From NCBI RefSeq assembly GCF_035503745.1, contig NZ_DATJTC010000011.1:62001-126000 (forward strand): 64,000 nt of DNA, given 5' to 3'. Below the pieces are notes generated by a model. It was not told the DNA's origin, did not search any database, and saw only the letters and a program-made list of their open reading frames with translations. Positions 37,469 through 46,849 of the stretch are shown here, in pieces (the first letter of the stretch is position 1; every line of letters begins with the position of its first letter). The position numbers and the translations under genes were made by a program. Source of the DNA: Dyella_B sp035503745. GTDB taxonomy: Bacteria > Pseudomonadota > Gammaproteobacteria > Xanthomonadales > Rhodanobacteraceae.

Positions 37469-39610
37469 ATGAAGCAGCTCGCGCTGGTGATAGCCCTGGT
37501 ATCAGGTGTGTTGCCGCTTGCCCGCGCGAAGGCGGCCGAGGTGGCCGACCTTTCCCGTGCAAGCACGGGCGCGCAACTGCAACTTTTGCAGGTGGAACGC
37601 GTCGGCGGCACCGAACACGATAGCCGCGGCACGGCGCTGCAGCGCTACGCGTTCGAGCCGTCCGGCCGGCCGCAACTGGTCATCGCGCCGGCCAGCGGTA
37701 CGTGGAACTGGTCGGGGCAGGGCGCGCTGCGGATCCAGGTACAGAACGCCATGGCATGGGCGGTCACGCTGGTGGTCGATATCGATGGCACCACGCCGGA
37801 CCAGCATCTGCACGCGGTGGTGGGATTGCCCGCGGGTCCCGCGCAAACGCTGATCGTGCCATTGCACGCCACCTCGCCGCGCAGCTTTGGCATGCAGGCA
37901 GGGCCGCCGATGCCGTTCGACGATCATGGCAGCGCGGTGTTCGTGGCGACGACCGTCGAAGGCTCGATCGACCTTGCACACGTTCATGCCATTCATCTTG
38001 GCATGCCCGCACCGCAGGCCGCGCAGCAAGTGCTGCTTGGAAGCATGGGTACGACAGCGGGCGATGCCGCGTTGCAGAGCGCCTACAGCGGCATCGTCGA
38101 TCAATGGGGACAGTACACGCGCGGCCGGTGGCCGGAGAAAATCGACAGCGATGCGGCCTTGCGCGCCGCGCACCTGCAGGAACAACGCACGCTTGCCGCG
38201 GCGCTGGCGCAACGGCATGGCCTGGATGCCTACGGCGGCCGCCAGGATATCGCGCTCACGCGCACGGGTTGGTTCCACACGCAGAAGGCGAACGGCCGCT
38301 GGTGGCTGGTTACGCCCGATGGCCACGCGTTTTTCTCGCTGGGCGTAAACGCCGTGGCTGCCGACAACTCGCGTACCTATGTGCAAGGGCGCCAGTACAT
38401 GTTCGTCAACCTGCCGCTGGACCAGGCACCATGGCACACGTTCTACGGCCTGGACGACAGCCGCGATGCCGAACGCGGCGCCAGTGCGGGCCTGGGTGAC
38501 AATCACGGGCGCTGGTTCGATTTTTACGAAGCCAATCTCTATCGCGCCACCGGTGCCGACTGGCTGACGATCTGGCGGCGGCGCACGCTCGATCGCCTGC
38601 AGGCGTGGGGTTTCAACACCATCGGCAACTGGAGCGATGACGCGCTGGGCCGGATGCATCGCGTGGCCTACACCTTGCCGATCGATATCAACGGCACGTT
38701 TGGCAACGTTTCCAGCGGTTTCGATTATTGGGGGCGCATGCCCGATCCCTTCGATCCGCGTTTCGCGCAAGCGGTCGAGCGTGCGGTGGCGAGCGCAAGC
38801 GAACATGCGCGCAACGATCCATGGCTGCTGGGCTATTTCGCCGACAACGAACTGGCGTGGGCGGGCCGGGGGCCGCAAGGGCGCTGGGGCCTGGCGGTGG
38901 GTACCTTGCGTGGGCAGGCGCGCAGCGATGCCAAGCAGGCGTTCATCGCCATGCTCAAGAAAAAATACGGCGAGCCGGCGAAGCTGGCGGCGGCGTGGGG
39001 CATCGCGTTGACCGATTGGCAGGCATTGAATGCCACGAATGTCGCCGCGCCCGTGCCCAATGAAGCGCATCCGGCCATCGCCGAAGATTACAGTGCATGG
39101 TTGCGCGTCTATGCCGATAAATATTTCGGCACTGTCGCGGCGGCGATCCATCGGCATGACCCGCATCACTTGTTTCTCGGCGGCCGTTTCGCCGTAAATA
39201 CGCCCGAAGCGGTGGCATCGTGCGCGCGCTATTGCGATGTGCTCAGCTTCAACGTGTATGCGGATGTGCCGCAGCATGGCGTGGATCTGGATGCCGTGCA
39301 CCGGCTGGATAAGCCAGTGCTCATCACCGAGTTCCATTTCGGTTCGGACGATCGCGGCCCGTTCGGCAAGGGCGTGGTGTCGGTGTGGAACGAGGCGCAG
39401 CGCGGCCCGGCCTATGCGCATTTCGTGCAGGCGGCGGCGAGCGATCCGGACATCGTCGGTACGCATTGGTTTGAGTACGTGGATCAGCCGGTGACGGGGC
39501 GCCTGATCGATGGCGAGAACAGCCATATCGGGCTGGTCGGCATGACTGACTTGCCGTTCGGTGCCTTCGTGGATGCGGTGCGCAAGGCCAATCTGGGTCT
39601 TGTGCATTGA
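37469..39610 (+). CDS. Secreted GH-A clan glycoside hydrolase, beta-agarase-like
   Basis: 713-residue exported enzyme (signal peptide about 1-22, ending AKAAE). After an N-terminal beta-rich module (about 25-190) comes a TIM-barrel domain with GWWLVTPDGHAFFSLGVN-like strands. The acid/base Glu461 lies in YFADNELAWAG and the probable nucleophile Glu621 in VLITEFHFG, the spacing of clan GH-A enzymes. Overall it resembles beta-agarase/GH42-GH50-type glycosidases. The true polysaccharide substrate is unknown, and no agar or galactan gene cluster is nearby. Confidence 0.8.
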   Translation: MKQLALVIALVSGVLPLARAKAAEVADLSRASTGAQLQLLQVERVGGTEHDSRGTALQRYAFEPSGRPQLVIAPASGTWNWSGQGALRIQVQNAMAWAVTLVVDIDGTTPDQHLHAVVGLPAGPAQTLIVPLHATSPRSFGMQAGPPMPFDDHGSAVFVATTVEGSIDLAHVHAIHLGMPAPQAAQQVLLGSMGTTAGDAALQSAYSGIVDQWGQYTRGRWPEKIDSDAALRAAHLQEQRTLAAALAQRHGLDAYGGRQDIALTRTGWFHTQKANGRWWLVTPDGHAFFSLGVNAVAADNSRTYVQGRQYMFVNLPLDQAPWHTFYGLDDSRDAERGASAGLGDNHGRWFDFYEANLYRATGADWLTIWRRRTLDRLQAWGFNTIGNWSDDALGRMHRVAYTLPIDINGTFGNVSSGFDYWGRMPDPFDPRFAQAVERAVASASEHARNDPWLLGYFADNELAWAGRGPQGRWGLAVGTLRGQARSDAKQAFIAMLKKKYGEPAKLAAAWGIALTDWQALNATNVAAPVPNEAHPAIAEDYSAWLRVYADKYFGTVAAAIHRHDPHHLFLGGRFAVNTPEAVASCARYCDVLSFNVYADVPQHGVDLDAVHRLDKPVLITEFHFGSDDRGPFGKGVVSVWNEAQRGPAYAHFVQAAASDPDIVGTHWFEYVDQPVTGRLIDGENSHIGLVGMTDLPFGAFVDAVRKANLGLVH

Positions 39611-39673
39611 ATCATGCCCGGCGACGTTCATCGCCGGGCATCGTTTGCGTTTGCGTGCGTGCGATCGCCGGCG

Positions 39674-40741
39674 TTAGTTATTGGCAAGCACGCTGGACGA
39701 TCGCGCCAGCGTGTCGGCGTTGTTCACCGCGTTATGGAAGGTCAACGGGCTGATGCTGCCGCCCCAATTGGGAATCCGGCCATTGTTGCGGTTGAGGTAC
39801 CAATGATCCTTCGTGCCGGCCCCGGTATGCGTGAATTCGTGCACCATCAATTCATTGAGGTCCGCCGGGCGCCAGTTTCGCAGCGTATATTTCGTAAATT
39901 GCACCGTTCCATTGCCAAACGCGACCGCGGACGGAGAGTTGGGGCCGCCCTCGCCGCCGACCTGCAAATTGCGCGCGCCGGTACGTTTGCTTTCCTGCAT
40001 CTGGTTCAACGTATTGCGCAGCCCTTGTTCGATACGGGCCTTGCCGCCTTCGGACGATGCGCCACGGCCGAACAACGTGTTCATCGTCGCACTGGTTGCG
40101 CGCGACCAGTTGCCGCGTACCTGGGTAAGCGCCAGGATGACGTTGTGGATGCCGCCGTCGAGTGCCCGCAGGATGGTGCCGCGATAGCCGCGTGGATAAG
40201 AGGCGGGTGCTGCGGCCGCGGTCCATTTGCCGTCTGTACGCTGCAGTGGCGCGACTTCTTTGCCCGAACGAGGATCAAGCACCTGCCAGGTGAGGCTTTG
40301 CCGGTCGAAGCCGCCCACCCGGTAGATATCACCGTCCACGTCGGCGAAATAGTGGCGGCTTCGATCGGCGAGGGTGCGGGTATAGATGCCGTTGCGATCA
40401 GGCTGCAGTCCGCGCAGATGGTTGGGGGAAACCCGGTACTGGTGCAGATCCCCGCTGCGCAGACGCGTGACTGGCGTATCCGGCGCGCCGGGCGGGGTGC
40501 CGGCAGGTCGTTCCGCGCGCACCGGTGAAGCATTGAATGACGGGCTGGCGGCCGATGCGTTGCGGGCCTGCGGCGGGATGCCTGGCCCCTGGTAGGACAC
40601 GGGCGTATCCGGCGCGCCGGGGGGAGATCCGGCTGGCCGCTCCACACGCACGGGCGAGGGTCCGGACCCGCAGGGAGCGGCGCAGAAGTCGCCGCTGGCG
40701 GATGAGTAGCGGTCCTGAGAGTTGACGCTGATGGATAACAT
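39674..40741 (-). CDS. Putative secreted effector with HExxH metallopeptidase motif
   Basis: 355-residue protein with no Sec signal. The N-terminal 100 residues are Pro/Ser-rich and contain a duplicated 20-residue block (29-48 and 72-91, ending PPGAPDTPV). The middle (about 101-174) has GIYTRT...HYFADVDGDIYRV...WQVLDPRSG, similar in style to DUF6543-type toxin/effector modules. The C-terminal domain bears a zinc-peptidase motif H301-EFT-H305. Such architecture is typical of type III or VI effectors. The ATG at 40741 has AAGGAG 7 nt upstream. It is divergent from lexA. Confidence 0.65.
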   Translation of the reverse strand: MLSISVNSQDRYSSASGDFCAAPCGSGPSPVRVERPAGSPPGAPDTPVSYQGPGIPPQARNASAASPSFNASPVRAERPAGTPPGAPDTPVTRLRSGDLHQYRVSPNHLRGLQPDRNGIYTRTLADRSRHYFADVDGDIYRVGGFDRQSLTWQVLDPRSGKEVAPLQRTDGKWTAAAAPASYPRGYRGTILRALDGGIHNVILALTQVRGNWSRATSATMNTLFGRGASSEGGKARIEQGLRNTLNQMQESKRTGARNLQVGGEGGPNSPSAVAFGNGTVQFTKYTLRNWRPADLNELMVHEFTHTGAGTKDHWYLNRNNGRIPNWGGSISPLTFHNAVNNADTLARSSSVLANN

Positions 40742-40913
40742 GCATGCGCTCCTTCGCTGTTTCTCGATGGTCGGCTGTCGAGGCCACCGTATCCGTCCGA
40801 AATGCCGGCCAGGGGGTATCGATATACCGCCTGACGGAGCATCCCTAGCCCCGTCCGGGCCGTTTCATTCGCGGTAAGCCATTGATATACATTTAATCGC
40901 AGCGCCCTCTTCA

Positions 40914-40935
40914 TTTTCACCAAAAAAGGTGAAAA
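40914..40935. promoter_or_regulatory. Probable LexA operator of the imuAB-dnaE2 cassette
   Basis: Perfect inverted repeat TTTTCACC-AAAAAA-GGTGAAAA (8-bp arms, 6-bp spacer) ending 9 bp before the lexA ATG. It covers the ribosome-binding region. Autoregulation of lexA-type genes in such cassettes is established; this palindrome is the only strong candidate site. Confidence 0.75.
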
Positions 40936-40944
40936 GATAGGGCC

Positions 40945-41562
40945 ATGACCCTGCACCTCACCAGTCGCCAGTCCAACATCCTCGCCTTCATCCGGGCCCG
41001 CCTGCAGCAAACCGGCGAGGCGCCCACGCTGGAGGAAATCGGCAATGCCATGGGCCTGCCCAACGTCAGCGCGGTGCTCAAGCACGTGCGCTCGCTGGAG
41101 GCCAAAGGGCGGCTGGCGATCGAAGCCAATCGCGCGCGCGGCATCCGGCTGATCCAGGAGAGCGATCCGCTGGCCGCCGACACCATGGAGCTGCCGCTGA
41201 TCGGCCGCATCGCCGCCGGCGAGCCGATCTTTTCCGAGTCGCGCGTGGAGCGCAGCCTGCATGTGTCGCGTGACCTGTTTCAATTGCGTCCGGATTACCT
41301 TGTGCGCGTCATCGGTGATTCGATGCGCGACGAAGGCATCCTCGATGGCGACCTGGTTGCCGTGCACGCCACGCCGGTCGCACGGCATGGCCAGATAGTG
41401 GCCGCGCGTGTGGATGACCGCTTCACCATCAAGCGCCTGTACTGGAAAGACGATGTGATCCGCCTGCTGCCCAACAGCGCCGGTTACCAGCCGATCGATC
41501 CGGATCCCACCGAAGACTTCGCCATCGAAGGCTTGTTCGCAGGTCTGGTGAGGGGTGCCTGA
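40945..41562 (+). CDS. lexA: LexA repressor of the mutagenesis cassette (LexA2-type)
   Basis: 205-residue SOS repressor. An N-terminal winged helix (1-65) precedes the cleavage site Ala91-Gly92 (RIAAGEP). The S24 dyad is complete: Ser126 in GDSM and Lys163 in FTIKRLY. RecA-stimulated self-cleavage should derepress the operon. Its location as first gene before imuA-imuB-dnaE2 identifies it as the cassette repressor; a separate housekeeping lexA next to recA may exist elsewhere. The stop overlaps the imuA start. Confidence 0.95.
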   Translation: MTLHLTSRQSNILAFIRARLQQTGEAPTLEEIGNAMGLPNVSAVLKHVRSLEAKGRLAIEANRARGIRLIQESDPLAADTMELPLIGRIAAGEPIFSESRVERSLHVSRDLFQLRPDYLVRVIGDSMRDEGILDGDLVAVHATPVARHGQIVAARVDDRFTIKRLYWKDDVIRLLPNSAGYQPIDPDPTEDFAIEGLFAGLVRGA

Positions 41563-42341
41563 TGAGCGCGGTGGTGCCGCTGTCCCATCTGCTCGACGCG
41601 CGACAGGTATGGCGCGGCGAGGCGCTGCCGATCGTGGAGGGCGAGCAGCCGACCGGCTGGCCGCAACTGGACGCGGTGCTGCCCACTCGCGGCTGGCCGG
41701 CGGGCGCACTGTCGGAAATCCTGCTGCCGGCCGATGGCATCGGCGAATTGCGGCTGGTACTGCCGACGCTGGCGCGCCTGACGCAGGGTACGCGTCCGGT
41801 GGTGCTGGTCGCGCCGCCGTATCTGCCCTGCGCCATGGGCTGGCGCCAGCACGGCGTCAACCTGCAGCGGCTGGACATCGTCGATGCGCAAGCACAACAA
41901 GTGCTGTGGGCGGCCGAACAATGCCTGCGTTCGGGCAGCTGTGCCGCCGTGCTGGCGTGGCCGCGCCAGGCGGACGATCGCAGCTTGCGCCGCCTGCAGG
42001 TGGCGGCGGATACCGGACGCGCGCTGGCGTTCGTGTTCCGCGACCGCAAGCATTTGGCGAACGCTTCGCCCGCATCATTGCGGCTGGAGCTTGCCACCTC
42101 GCCGCGCAACGCCATCTGGGTGCGCAAATGCCGTGGCGGCAACGCGCCCTCGCAGCCCGTTTCCTTCGATCACATCCAGCGTTTTTCCAGCTCCCGTGGA
42201 GAGGGCACAGGGACGTGCCCGATTTTGCCGAGTGAGGGAGGCCGGAATCCGGCGGTAAGCACCATGGCTCATCAGCGTGGGTCTTGCTTGCCTGATTCCG
42301 GCCTTCACCATCCTCACGCACGCAAGAAGCCCAGCGCGTGA
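41562..42341 (+). CDS. imuA: ImuA, RecA-like translesion synthesis accessory protein
   Basis: 259-residue ImuA (SulA/RecA-like), which works with ImuB and DnaE2 in damage-induced mutagenesis. RecA-fold sequence is visible through PTGWPQLDAVLPTRGWPAGALSEIL and the region to about residue 200. The last 50 or so residues (from SSSRGEG) do not look like ImuA; the DNA there contains two inverted repeats (GGCCGGAATC at 42240 with GATTCCGGCC at 42294, and GGGCAC/GTGCCC), suggesting a repeat inserted into the 3' end. The start overlaps the lexA stop. Confidence 0.88.
   Translation: MSAVVPLSHLLDARQVWRGEALPIVEGEQPTGWPQLDAVLPTRGWPAGALSEILLPADGIGELRLVLPTLARLTQGTRPVVLVAPPYLPCAMGWRQHGVNLQRLDIVDAQAQQVLWAAEQCLRSGSCAAVLAWPRQADDRSLRRLQVAADTGRALAFVFRDRKHLANASPASLRLELATSPRNAIWVRKCRGGNAPSQPVSFDHIQRFSSSRGEGTGTCPILPSEGGRNPAVSTMAHQRGSCLPDSGLHHPHARKKPSA
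42240..42303. repeat. Inverted repeat within the imuA 3' end
   Basis: GGCCGGAATC (42240-42249) and GATTCCGGCC (42294-42303) form 10-bp arms around a 44-bp centre. A second hairpin, GGGCAC...GTGCCC, lies near 42204-42220. Together they look like a short interspersed palindromic element that lengthened the ImuA C-terminus. Confidence 0.45.
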
Positions 42342-42350
42342 GGCCGGCCT

Positions 42351-43751
42351 ATGTTGTGGGCCTGCCTGTTGCTGCCGCAGTTGGCGCTCGATGGCGTCCT
42401 GCGTCGCCGTGCCGATAACAGCCCGTTGGTGTTGGTGGACGGGCCGCTCAATGCGCGTACCGTCGTTGCCGTCAATGCGTCCGCGCGTGCAGCGGGCTTG
42501 CGCATCGGCCAGCGGCTGACTGCGGCGCAGGCCTTGCTGGCGCGCTTCGAGGCGATGGCGTACGACGCTTCGGACGCGCAGCGCTGGCAGCAGTTTCTGG
42601 CCGGCGTGGCGTATCGCTACAGCTCGCAGGTGGCGTTGCTGCCGCATGCGATCGTGCTGGAAGTCAGCAAGAGCCAGAGCCTGTTCGGCTCGTGGCAGAT
42701 GATGGAGCGGCGCCTGCGCGAGGATGTCGGGCAACTGGATTTTCGCCATCGCCTCGCCGCTGCGCCGACTCCGCATGGCGCCTACGTACTGGCGGGCGTA
42801 CGCGACGGGCAGACGGCGTTGAGCCATGAAGGCATGCTGCGCCTGCTGGAAAGCGTACCGTTGCACAAGAGCCGCCTGCCGCCAGCGGCGGTCGATGCGC
42901 TGCCACGCATGGGCATACGCTGCCTTGGTCCATTGCTGCGCATGCCGCGCGATGGCCTGCAACGCCGCTTCGGCGCCGAGCTGCTGCGGGCGATGGATCG
43001 CCTGACCGGCGATGCCCCCGCGGGTCTGGATCTCTACCTGCCGCCCGATGCGGTGGACTGGACCGTCGAGCTTTCGCACGAAGTGGAAAACATCGCCGCG
43101 CTGGTCTTCCCCTTGAAGCGCATGACCGGCGATCTGGCGGCTTATCTTTCCGGCCGCGACGGCGGCGTGCAGCGCTTCGTGTTGCGACTGGAACATCGCG
43201 ACGCACCGGCCACCGACGTAACGGTGGGCATGCTCGCACCCGAACGCAGCGCCGAGGTGTTGTTCGATGCCGCACGCGGGCGCCTCGAACAGGTGCAACT
43301 GCCCGCACCTGTGCTGGCCTTGCGCCTGATCGCCGACGATCTACCCGGTTTCGTGCCGGCCGGCCGCGACCTGTTCGACGAGCGCCCGGCCACGGCCTTG
43401 CCGTTGGAGCAACTGCGCGAGCGCCTGCGCGCGCGATTGGGCGATGGCGCGCTGTACCAGTGGGGCACCACGATCGATCCGCGTCCGGAACATTCGCAAC
43501 GCATCTCGGCCGACAGCGAGGGGCCGCTCGATCCACGTCCGCGCCCCACCTGGCTGCTGGACCGCCCGATTCCGCTACGCGGCGCGCTGCGCATCATCGC
43601 CGGCCCCGAACGCATGGAAACCGGGTGGTGGGATGGCGGCGATACGCGCCGCGATTACTACATCGTGGAAACCGAGTTGGGCCAGCGCGCCTGGGCATTC
43701 TGCCCGCCGGACGAACAAACCGGCTGGATGCTGCACGGATGGTTCGCATGA
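42351..43751 (+). CDS. imuB: ImuB, catalytically inactive Y-family polymerase homologue
   Basis: 466-residue ImuB, the clamp-binding hub that recruits ImuA and DnaE2 to lesions. The N-terminus MLWACLLLPQLALDGVLRR aligns with Y-family palm sequence but lacks the DxD catalytic acids, as in other ImuB proteins. Helix-hairpin-helix-like LPRMGIRCLGPLL follows. The C-terminal part (about 300-466) is the ImuB-specific extension. The start is 9 bp after the imuA stop, and the end overlaps the dnaE2 start by 4 nt (ATGA). Confidence 0.93.
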   Translation: MLWACLLLPQLALDGVLRRRADNSPLVLVDGPLNARTVVAVNASARAAGLRIGQRLTAAQALLARFEAMAYDASDAQRWQQFLAGVAYRYSSQVALLPHAIVLEVSKSQSLFGSWQMMERRLREDVGQLDFRHRLAAAPTPHGAYVLAGVRDGQTALSHEGMLRLLESVPLHKSRLPPAAVDALPRMGIRCLGPLLRMPRDGLQRRFGAELLRAMDRLTGDAPAGLDLYLPPDAVDWTVELSHEVENIAALVFPLKRMTGDLAAYLSGRDGGVQRFVLRLEHRDAPATDVTVGMLAPERSAEVLFDAARGRLEQVQLPAPVLALRLIADDLPGFVPAGRDLFDERPATALPLEQLRERLRARLGDGALYQWGTTIDPRPEHSQRISADSEGPLDPRPRPTWLLDRPIPLRGALRIIAGPERMETGWWDGGDTRRDYYIVETELGQRAWAFCPPDEQTGWMLHGWFA

Positions 43752-46700
43752 GCGACTACGCCGAGTTGCACTGCCTGTCCGATTTCTCCTTTCAACGCGG
43801 CGCCTCCAGCGCGCGCGAATTGTTCGAGCGCGCCACCGATTGCGGCTACAGCGCACTGGCGATCACCGACGAATGCTCGCTGGCCGGCATCGTGCGCGCG
43901 TTCGAAGCCTCGCGCGACACCAAGATGCCCTTGATCGTGGGCAGCGAGATCCGGCTGGAAGATGGCCCCACGCTGGTACTGCTGGTGGAGACCAGGCAGG
44001 GCTATATCTCGCTGTGCCGCCTGATTACCCAGGGCCGCCGCGCGTCGGCCAAAGGCAGCTACCGCCTGTGCAAAGCCGATCTTGGCGACGGCGCGCCCGG
44101 CACGCTGGCGTTGTGGATACCCGGGCGTGAACCGGCTCGTGAACATGGCACCTGGGTCAAGCGCATTTTCGGCGACCGTGCGTGGCTGGCGGTGGAACTG
44201 CATCGCGATAGCGACGACGCCTCGCGCCTGTCCGAACTGCAGACACTGGGCGACGCGCTGGACCTGCCGCGCGTCGCCACCGGCGACGTGCACATGCATG
44301 TCCGCCGGCGTCTGCCGCTACAGCACACGATGACCGCGATCCGTCATCGCCTGACCGTCGCCGAAGCCGGCGCGGTGCTGTTTCGCAACGGCGAGCGCCA
44401 TCTGCGTCGACGTTGCGCGCTGGAAAAAATCTATCCCAGGCCGTTGCTGGACGAGAGCGTGCATATCGCCAGGCGTTGCACTTTCAGCATGGGTGAACTG
44501 CGCTACGCCTATCCCGCCGAGCTGGTGCCGGACGGATACCAGTCCATCCAGTGGCTACGCCAACTGGTGGCCCAAGGCATGGCGTGGCGCTGGCCCGCGG
44601 GCGTTCCCGGGCACATCGAAAAAACCATCGAGCACGAGCTGCGGCTGATCGAAAAGAAAGGCTACGAAGCTTATTTTTTGACGGTGCAGGACATCGTGCG
44701 TTTCGCGCGCAGCCAGGGGATTCTTTGCCAAGGCCGCGGTTCGGCGGCCAATTCCGTCGTGTGCTACGCGTTGGGCGTGATGGATGCCGATCCGGAAAAA
44801 GTGCAACTGCTGGTGGAGCGCTTCATTTCCGAGGAGCGCAACGAGCCGCCCGATATCGATATCGATTTCGAGCACGAGCGGCGCGAGGAAGTCATTCAAT
44901 ACATCTACAACAAATACGGCCGCGAGCGCGCCGCCATCGCGGCAACCGTGATCAGCTATCGCGGCAAAAGCGCGGTGCGCGACGTGGCCAAGGCGCTGGA
45001 CCTGCCGGCCGACCAGATCGACAAGCTCAGCGGCATCCTGGCGTGGTGGGATGGCGAAGCATCGCTGGACGGTCGCCTGCGCGAGCAGGGTTTCGATCCC
45101 GGCGCGCCGGTGCTGCGCAAGGTGCTGGCGCTGAGTGCGCAACTGATCGGCATGCCGCGTCATCTCAGCCAGCACGTGGGTGGCTTCGTCATCGCCGATG
45201 CGCCGTTGCACGAACTGGTCCCGGTGGAAAACGCGGCCATGCCCGATCGCACCATCATCCAGTGGGACAAGGACGACCTGGACACCATGGGCCTGCTCAA
45301 GGTCGATTGCCTTGCCCTGGGGATGCTGACCTGCATCCGCAAATGCTTCGATCTGGTGCGCAAGCATCGCGGCACGGCGCCGACCATGGCGACGATCGAG
45401 CATGGCGACCCACGCACTTATGCCATGATCCAGCGCGCCGACACCATCGGCGTGTTCCAGATCGAAAGCCGTGCGCAGATGTCGATGCTGCCGCGCCTCA
45501 GGCCGGCGCATTACTACGACCTGGTGATCCAGGTCGCCATCGTACGGCCCGGTCCGATCCAGGGCGGCATGGTGCATCCGTATCTGCGCCGCCGTCGCGG
45601 CGAAGAACCGATCCAATACCCATCGGAAGCCTTGCGACCGGTGCTCGAGCGCACCTTGGGCGTGCCGCTGTTCCAGGAACAGGTGATGAAGCTGGCGATG
45701 GTAGCCGCCGATTACACGGCCGGGCAGGCCGATCAATTGCGGCGCTCCATGGCGGCGTGGAAACGCCATGGCGACATGGAGGTACATCGCGAGCGCATGA
45801 CCAAGGGCATGCTGAAAAACGGTTATAGCGAAGCGTTCGCCGCGCAGATTTTCGAGCAGATCAAAGGTTTCGGCAGTTATGGTTTTCCGGAAAGCCACGC
45901 CGCCAGCTTCGCCAATCTGGCCTACATCAGCAGTTGGCTGAAGTGCCATCAACCGGCGGCCTTCCTGTGCGCTTTGCTCAACGCGCAGCCCATGGGCTTC
46001 TACAGTGCCAGCCAGCTGGTACAGGATGCGCAGCGGCATGGCGTGCGCGTGCGGCCGATGGACGTGCGCCATAGCGATTGGGACTGCACGCTGGAGCCTG
46101 ACGCGCACAGCGACGGCGGCTTGGCGCTTCGTCTGGGCTTGCGCCAGTTGCGCGGCTGCAGCGAGGCGGTTGCGTTGCGCATTTCAAAGGCGCGGGAATT
46201 TAAGCCCTTCCGCGACGTGGTCGATCTGTGCACGCGCGCGGGGCTGGATGCGCGTCATCAGGATCTGCTGGCCGACGCGGGCGTGCTGCGCGGACTGGCG
46301 GGGCATCGCCATCGTGCGTTGTGGCTGACCCGTGGCGTGGAAACGCAGCGGCCCCTGTTCGGCCGCGAAAGCCCGCGCGAACACGAGATCGTGCTGCCGC
46401 TGCCCACACCCGAGGAAAACCTCCATGCCGACTACGCACATAGCGGCCTCACGCTCGGCCCGCATCCGCTGAAACTGCTGCGTGGCCGCCTGCGCGCCGC
46501 GCATTTCATCGATTCGCGCAGCCTGCACCAGCAACCGCACGAAACGCAGGTGCGCACCGTGGGCCTGGTCACGCAGCGGCAACGGCCGCAAACGGCAAGC
46601 GGCGTTACCTTCATGACCATTGAGGACGAGTTTGGCTACGTCAATGTGGTGGTGTGGAACCATGTGGCACAGCGTCAGCGCAGGCCATACCTGGAAGCGC

Positions 46701-46825
46701 GCCTGTTGGCCGTCGAGGGACGGTGGGAGGCGGTCGATGGCGTGAGCCATCTGATCGCGCAGCGCCTGCGCGACGTCAGCGACATGTTGGGCGACCTGGA
46801 TGCGCGGTCGCGGGATTTTCATTGA
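43748..46825 (+). CDS. dnaE2: Error-prone DNA polymerase DnaE2
   Basis: 1025-residue C-family polymerase. An N-terminal PHP domain begins YAELHCLSDFSFQRGASS. The polymerase core contains the catalytic aspartates in PDIDIDFEHERREEVI and the GRGSAANS loop, with fingers, a helix-hairpin-helix and a C-terminal OB domain (VTFMTIEDEFGYVNVVVW). The length and lack of a full C-terminal tau-binding region are typical of DnaE2 rather than replicative DnaE1. It is the last member of the SOS cassette; the ATG at 43748 overlaps the imuB stop. Confidence 0.96.
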   Translation: MSDYAELHCLSDFSFQRGASSARELFERATDCGYSALAITDECSLAGIVRAFEASRDTKMPLIVGSEIRLEDGPTLVLLVETRQGYISLCRLITQGRRASAKGSYRLCKADLGDGAPGTLALWIPGREPAREHGTWVKRIFGDRAWLAVELHRDSDDASRLSELQTLGDALDLPRVATGDVHMHVRRRLPLQHTMTAIRHRLTVAEAGAVLFRNGERHLRRRCALEKIYPRPLLDESVHIARRCTFSMGELRYAYPAELVPDGYQSIQWLRQLVAQGMAWRWPAGVPGHIEKTIEHELRLIEKKGYEAYFLTVQDIVRFARSQGILCQGRGSAANSVVCYALGVMDADPEKVQLLVERFISEERNEPPDIDIDFEHERREEVIQYIYNKYGRERAAIAATVISYRGKSAVRDVAKALDLPADQIDKLSGILAWWDGEASLDGRLREQGFDPGAPVLRKVLALSAQLIGMPRHLSQHVGGFVIADAPLHELVPVENAAMPDRTIIQWDKDDLDTMGLLKVDCLALGMLTCIRKCFDLVRKHRGTAPTMATIEHGDPRTYAMIQRADTIGVFQIESRAQMSMLPRLRPAHYYDLVIQVAIVRPGPIQGGMVHPYLRRRRGEEPIQYPSEALRPVLERTLGVPLFQEQVMKLAMVAADYTAGQADQLRRSMAAWKRHGDMEVHRERMTKGMLKNGYSEAFAAQIFEQIKGFGSYGFPESHAASFANLAYISSWLKCHQPAAFLCALLNAQPMGFYSASQLVQDAQRHGVRVRPMDVRHSDWDCTLEPDAHSDGGLALRLGLRQLRGCSEAVALRISKAREFKPFRDVVDLCTRAGLDARHQDLLADAGVLRGLAGHRHRALWLTRGVETQRPLFGRESPREHEIVLPLPTPEENLHADYAHSGLTLGPHPLKLLRGRLRAAHFIDSRSLHQQPHETQVRTVGLVTQRQRPQTASGVTFMTIEDEFGYVNVVVWNHVAQRQRRPYLEARLLAVEGRWEAVDGVSHLIAQRLRDVSDMLGDLDARSRDFH

Positions 46826-46849
46826 AGCGCTATGGGCGTGGAGCTTGCA

